DNA from: Pyxicephalus adspersus
Taxonomy: Eukaryota > Chordata > Amphibia > Anura > Pyxicephalidae
Direction: 5' to 3'
Assembly (NCBI RefSeq): GCF_032062135.1
Contig: NC_092861.1
Span: 114,858,393 to 114,922,392 of the forward strand
Length of the DNA stretch: 64,000 nucleotides
Positions 60,730 to 64,000 of this stretch are shown here, piece after piece; position 1 is the first letter of the stretch; each line of letters starts with the position of its first letter. The translations under genes and the position numbers were made by a program. The notes under the pieces are model-generated. The model was given only the letters and a program-made list of their open reading frames with translations. It was not told where the DNA came from and did no database searches.

Positions 60730-60915
60730 GACTCCCTCCTATTGTGTGCTGCTTCCGCACCTCTTAGATTGAAATCTCTTCTGGGCGGAGTCCTCTCCTT
60801 CTCCTGTGTCACTGTTTGTATCTGTCTGTCATTTGCAACCCATATTTAGTGTACAGCGATGCGTAATATGTAGGCTTTATATAAATACTGTTTGTTATTA
60901 TTAATATTATTAATA
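60730..60915 (+). mobile_element. LINE/SINE 3' tail fragment
   Basis: CTCCTATTGTGTGCTGCTTC, GGCGGAGTCCTCTCCTTC, GTACAGCGATGCGTAATATG and TTTATATAAATACTG match the tail at 21541-21735, again ending in a TTATTAATATTATTA simple repeat. It is a 5'-truncated retroposon end. Confidence 0.7.
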
Positions 60916-60960
60916 GTGACGGTCAAAGTGTCCTGTGGCAAATTAGTCAGTGATCATAAT

Positions 60961-61730
60961 CTATATATATAAAATTGTATGTATGTATGTATGTATGTTC
61001 CACCGTCACTCCAAAACGCATAGAGACATTTCAACCAATTTTGCCATACATATGCCTGAGACTCATGTGAGTGCACCTGTCATCTTTGTACAGTGCTGTG
61101 CTATATGTCAGAGCTATATTTGGAAGAAACACATGAAGGCATTTCAACCAAACTTGCTATGTTCCACCATCACTAGGAAATGCATCACCAAACTTGCTAT
61201 ACATATGACTGGGAGTCATGTGAGTGCACCAGACATCTTTGACAGCGCCGTGCTATATGTCAGAGCTACATTTGGATTTATGTGTGTATGTCATCACTAA
61301 GAAACGTATGGAGACATTTCAACCAAACTTGCACGACATATCACTGAGACTCATGTGAGTGCACGGCTGATCTTTGTACAGCGATGTGCTATATGTCAGA
61401 CATATATTTGTATGTATGTATGTGTGTATGTTTCATCATCGCTCGGAAACACATGGAGACATTTCAAGCAAACTTGCTAGACACATGACTGAGACTGATC
61501 TGTGTACAGCGCTGTGCTATATGTCAGAGCTATATTTGAATGTATGTATGTGTTATATATATAGATGTGTGTATGTGATCATTAGGAAACGCATGGAGAC
61601 ATTTCAACCAAACTTGCTAGGCATATGACTGAGACTCATGTGAGTGCACTGCTGACCTTTGTACAGAGCTGTGGTATATGTCAGAGGTATATTTGCATCT
61701 ATGTATGTATGTATGTATGTGTGTATGTAT
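60961..61730 (+). repeat. tandem array, five units of about 130-160 bp
   Basis: Each unit has a (TGTA)n or TATGTATG head, a CACTAGGAAACGCATGGAG-like word, ACATTTCAACCAAACTTGC, GACTGAGACTCATGTGAGTG, and TTTGTACAGCGCTGTGCTAT followed by ATGTCAGAGCTATATTTG. The ATGTCAGA word recurs near 61096, 61256, 61393, 61524 and 61678, giving spacings of about 160, 137, 131 and 154 bp. Small + ORFs here are translations of the array. Confidence 0.85.
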
Positions 61731-61789
61731 TGCTCAGCACAGTGTGCCTTTTGCTTATAATTTTACATACTTTTTTTTGGACTATTATA

Positions 61790-63090
61790 TAAGTCTGAGC
61801 TTCACTATCAAGTTGCCTTCCAACCAAGGCTCTGAAGATAAACTTTGACCTCAGGCCAACTGCTCCAGCCCCACCTATTGCTTAGAAAAGCCGTTTCTAG
61901 CCCAATCCACAGCCCTTACCAAGTGGACAGCGCACTCCAGATAAACTGGAAGACTCCCATATTTATGTTATTAAAAATGGACTTCGGAAGCCAAATCGGT
62001 AGGGTCTGAAATAAATATAAAAACTGTGGTAGAACATTCATCTTAATCACTTGTATTCTGCCAAACTAAGATATAGTCAGTGACCTCCACTTTAGGAAAT
62101 CTGATTTTACCTGTTGAAAAAGGGGTGAGAAATTCAGCTAAAACGTTCTGACAGATCCCTGGCCAGGAAAACTCCCAGATATCTCAGACCACCTGAGGCC
62201 CACTTAAAAGAATAATTTTTCGCAAATAATTCCTTCTGCCCTTGGGTCAAGGTAATGTTCAGTGTTTCTGATTTACTATAATTTATCTTGAATTTTGAAA
62301 AGGAGCCAAGAACAGCTAATTCCTTCATAAGATTTGGGAGTGTAGTGACCAGACTAGACAGCACACACATCAGGTCTTCTGCAAATGCTGCAATTTTGTG
62401 CATTTTCTTACCCAATTTTAGACCTATAATGTCTGAGTTGGCCCTTATGGGTCTTAACCAAGGTTCTAGTGTCAGAATAAATATAAGTGGAGAAAGGGGG
62501 CAGCCCTGAGGGGTACCATTTGATATAGGGAAAAACTCTGAAATGGTTCCATTAACCCTGATCGCCATAGAAGGGCAAGAACAGACTATCTAATCCAGGC
62601 TAACATGTTCGGTCTCAACCCAATATGCATTAGGGTCTGGTCTATGAACGTCCAGTCCACTCCACTGCATTCATAGATAGCAGGAAGACAGATGATGAGT
62701 ACATGGAAGCCAACTGTATCCAGTTAAGTGCATTAATAGTATTATCCCTGGCTTCTTTCATTGATACAAATCCCACCAGGCCTGTGTGAATCCATTTTCT
62801 GATGACCCTCTGAAGTATTATTGCCAGACTTTTAGTGAACAGTTTTAGATCTTGGTTGATTAGGGAGATGGGCCTTTACCTGGGACAGTTTACCGGATCC
62901 TTTCCCTCCTTCAGGATCACTGTAATGTGCGCCCTCTGGGAGTCTGGGTGTAAGGTTGCACCTCCTGAGATTGCATTAAAAGTATTTACCATATGGGACA
63001 CCAATATCTCCTTAAATGTTTTGTAGTATGCCAAAGAGTGACTTGTATACTTAAAAGTGCACAAGTCTGTTGGTGTCTAGTGTCATGGGT
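61790..63090 (-). pseudogene. L1-type LINE ORF2 fragment, decayed
   Basis: The minus strand reads as part of a non-LTR retrotransposon reverse transcriptase, 5'-truncated near 63090. In order: YYKTFKEIL, AHITVILKEGKDPVNC, after a frameshift RPISLINQDLKLFTKSLA, then a damaged stretch. The 144-residue ORF 62134-62568 follows with NGTPQGCPLSPLIFIL (residues 17-32), AFAED in place of the catalytic FADD (61-65), and SGGLRYLGVFL. Past its stop, LVWQNTSD in one frame and a QTLPIWLPKS-like stretch in another continue the L1 pattern toward 61,800. The endonuclease is absent. Frameshifts, stops and the lost catalytic Asp make it inactive. Wording is closest to Xenopus-type L1, from memory. Confidence 0.8.
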
Positions 63091-63149
63091 GTTTAGAATA
63101 TTTTACTATGGCAAAATTGTGATAGGAACAATAATGCATATATATATAT

Positions 63150-63668
63150 TGTGGGATCACATTTTCTGGGGTTAAAGATACTCTCAGAATTCAGGAGAGG
63201 TGTAAGAAGCACACAGGAGACAGTAAATAAAGTTGAAACTGACCCACAGTCAGTTTTATTAAAAGGTTGCATATGATAAAACAAAACAAACCAAAATAAA
63301 TCCTAGCCAGTCAGACACTAACTAAACAGCAGGCAGATTCCTCTTTACCAGTTGGTGGCTAACTCAGCCAACTCAACACAAATGTTCCCACAATCTTTAC
63401 TCACATGTAGTACAACAATGGCTCTCACAGGCAGCTTCCCTGTGCCCCAAGTCAGAGAGAGCTTCCTTCCTCGCCTTCCCTTTTTACCTGCTGCTCACAG
63501 CTGTGCAGTAATTAATGGTCAGACAAAACCAAACTCTGGCCTGGATAAGAACACTTCTGAGAGACATGCAAATCCCAGCAGAACTGTTGTGGGTTAATCT
63601 CTCCCATAGGATAAGAAACGAGGAGAATTATATCTTCCCTCTAAGATGACCCCTTTTGCCATGTCACA
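63150..63668 (-). mobile_element. solo LTR of an endogenous retrovirus or LTR retrotransposon
   Basis: Read on the minus strand the 519-bp block begins TGTGACATGG and ends GATCCCACA, so it has the TG..CA termini of an LTR. A minus-strand AATAAA (63255-63260) lies about 105 bp from its 3' end, followed by a GTCTCCTGTGTGCTTC-like U5. Both flanks are TA repeat, so the target duplication cannot be separated from the microsatellite. No gag, pol or env sequence adjoins it, as expected after LTR-LTR recombination. The block matches a frog dispersed repeat I recall. Confidence 0.7.
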
Positions 63669-63702
<34 letters not shown>

Positions 63703-63718
63703 ATATGTATATGTGTGT
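63669..63718. repeat. (TA)n and (TG)n compound microsatellite
   Basis: A TA run passes into GTGTGTGTATATGTATATGTGTGT. It is probably the right half of the microsatellite split by the LTR; the left half is at 63138-63149. Confidence 0.9.
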
Positions 63719-63869
63719 AAATTACAATATGGATGTTAATGGAGTTTCCTGTAGTGTATCAATTGCTGTCTTTCACATTCTTAAGACAAATTTGATACCT
63801 ACAAAGTATAGTGATAATCCATGATTATTGTATGTAAAATGAATTATTACATGTGAACCTGATGAAGGG

Positions 63870-64000
63870 NNNNNNNNNNNNNNNNNNNNNNNNNNNNNNN
63901 NNNNNNNNNNNNNNNNNNNNNNNNNNNNNNNNNNNNNNNNNNNNNNNNNNNNNNNNNNNNNNNNNNNNNNNNNNNNNNNNNNNNNNNNNNNNNNNNNNNN
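63870..64000. other. assembly gap (N run)
   Basis: 131 Ns to the window end, the mark of a scaffold gap. Confidence 1.

Noticed and set aside
60961..61730. CRISPR-like regularly spaced repeat
   Set aside because: Units are tandem and similar along their full length, with no unique spacers, and the genome is vertebrate.
62288..62509. 73-residue + strand ORF
   Set aside because: It is antisense to the L1 reverse transcriptase remnant, which explains the open frame.

Overview
This is a vertebrate nuclear genomic window. It is AT-rich, has long introns, GT-AG splice sites, many dispersed repeats and no bacterial gene organisation. The only host gene I can support is the 3' end of a thrombospondin-2 gene (thbs2) on the + strand. 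The repeat families point to a frog, probably a neobatrachian or ranoid: a palindromic repeat with ends like GGGCCTGATTTATTAAAGC, a tRNA-derived SINE ending in GCGCTATATAAATACTG, CCTCCCTGGCGG-type and AAAGTGGAACT-type inverted repeats, and a Xenopus-like L1. The species call rests on remembered repeat families and is not certain.

Positions 1 to about 13,120 are thbs2. Six coding segments (985-1219, 4057-4284, 5093-5364, 5732-5829, 6528-6667, 9491-9498) join in phase to 981 nt, giving 326 residues and a TAA stop. They encode the last calcium-binding type 3 repeats and the whole C-terminal lectin-like domain. The N-terminal domain, the procollagen (VWC) domain, the type 1 and EGF-like repeats and the first type 3 repeats lie to the left of the window. 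The final coding exon carries only the end of one split codon, one full codon and the stop, followed by a long 3' UTR. The most likely distal poly(A) signal is at 13096-13101.

From about 13,120 to 63,869 there is roughly 50 kb without any host gene that I can support. It is a typical repeat-studded intergenic stretch. It holds five copies (one of them in a thbs2 intron) of a roughly 210-bp hairpin MITE, two copies of a pogo/Tigger-like MITE (one in the last thbs2 intron), a tRNA-derived SINE, a mosaic of L2/CR1-like LINE 3' ends, a broken mariner transposase, several other inverted-repeat elements, a degenerate 80-90-bp tandem repeat family (57.2-58.9 kb), a 132-160-bp tandem array (61.0-61.7 kb), a decayed 5'-truncated L1 on the minus strand (61.8-63.1 kb) and a solo LTR inside a TA microsatellite (63.15-63.67 kb). 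The window ends in an assembly gap (63870-64000).

No CRISPR array, operon, RNA gene or clearly new system is visible. The observations most worth checking are a second RGD motif in thbs2, an acceptor site directly abutting a perfect donor-like sequence, the hairpin MITE family, and the two tandem-repeat regions.
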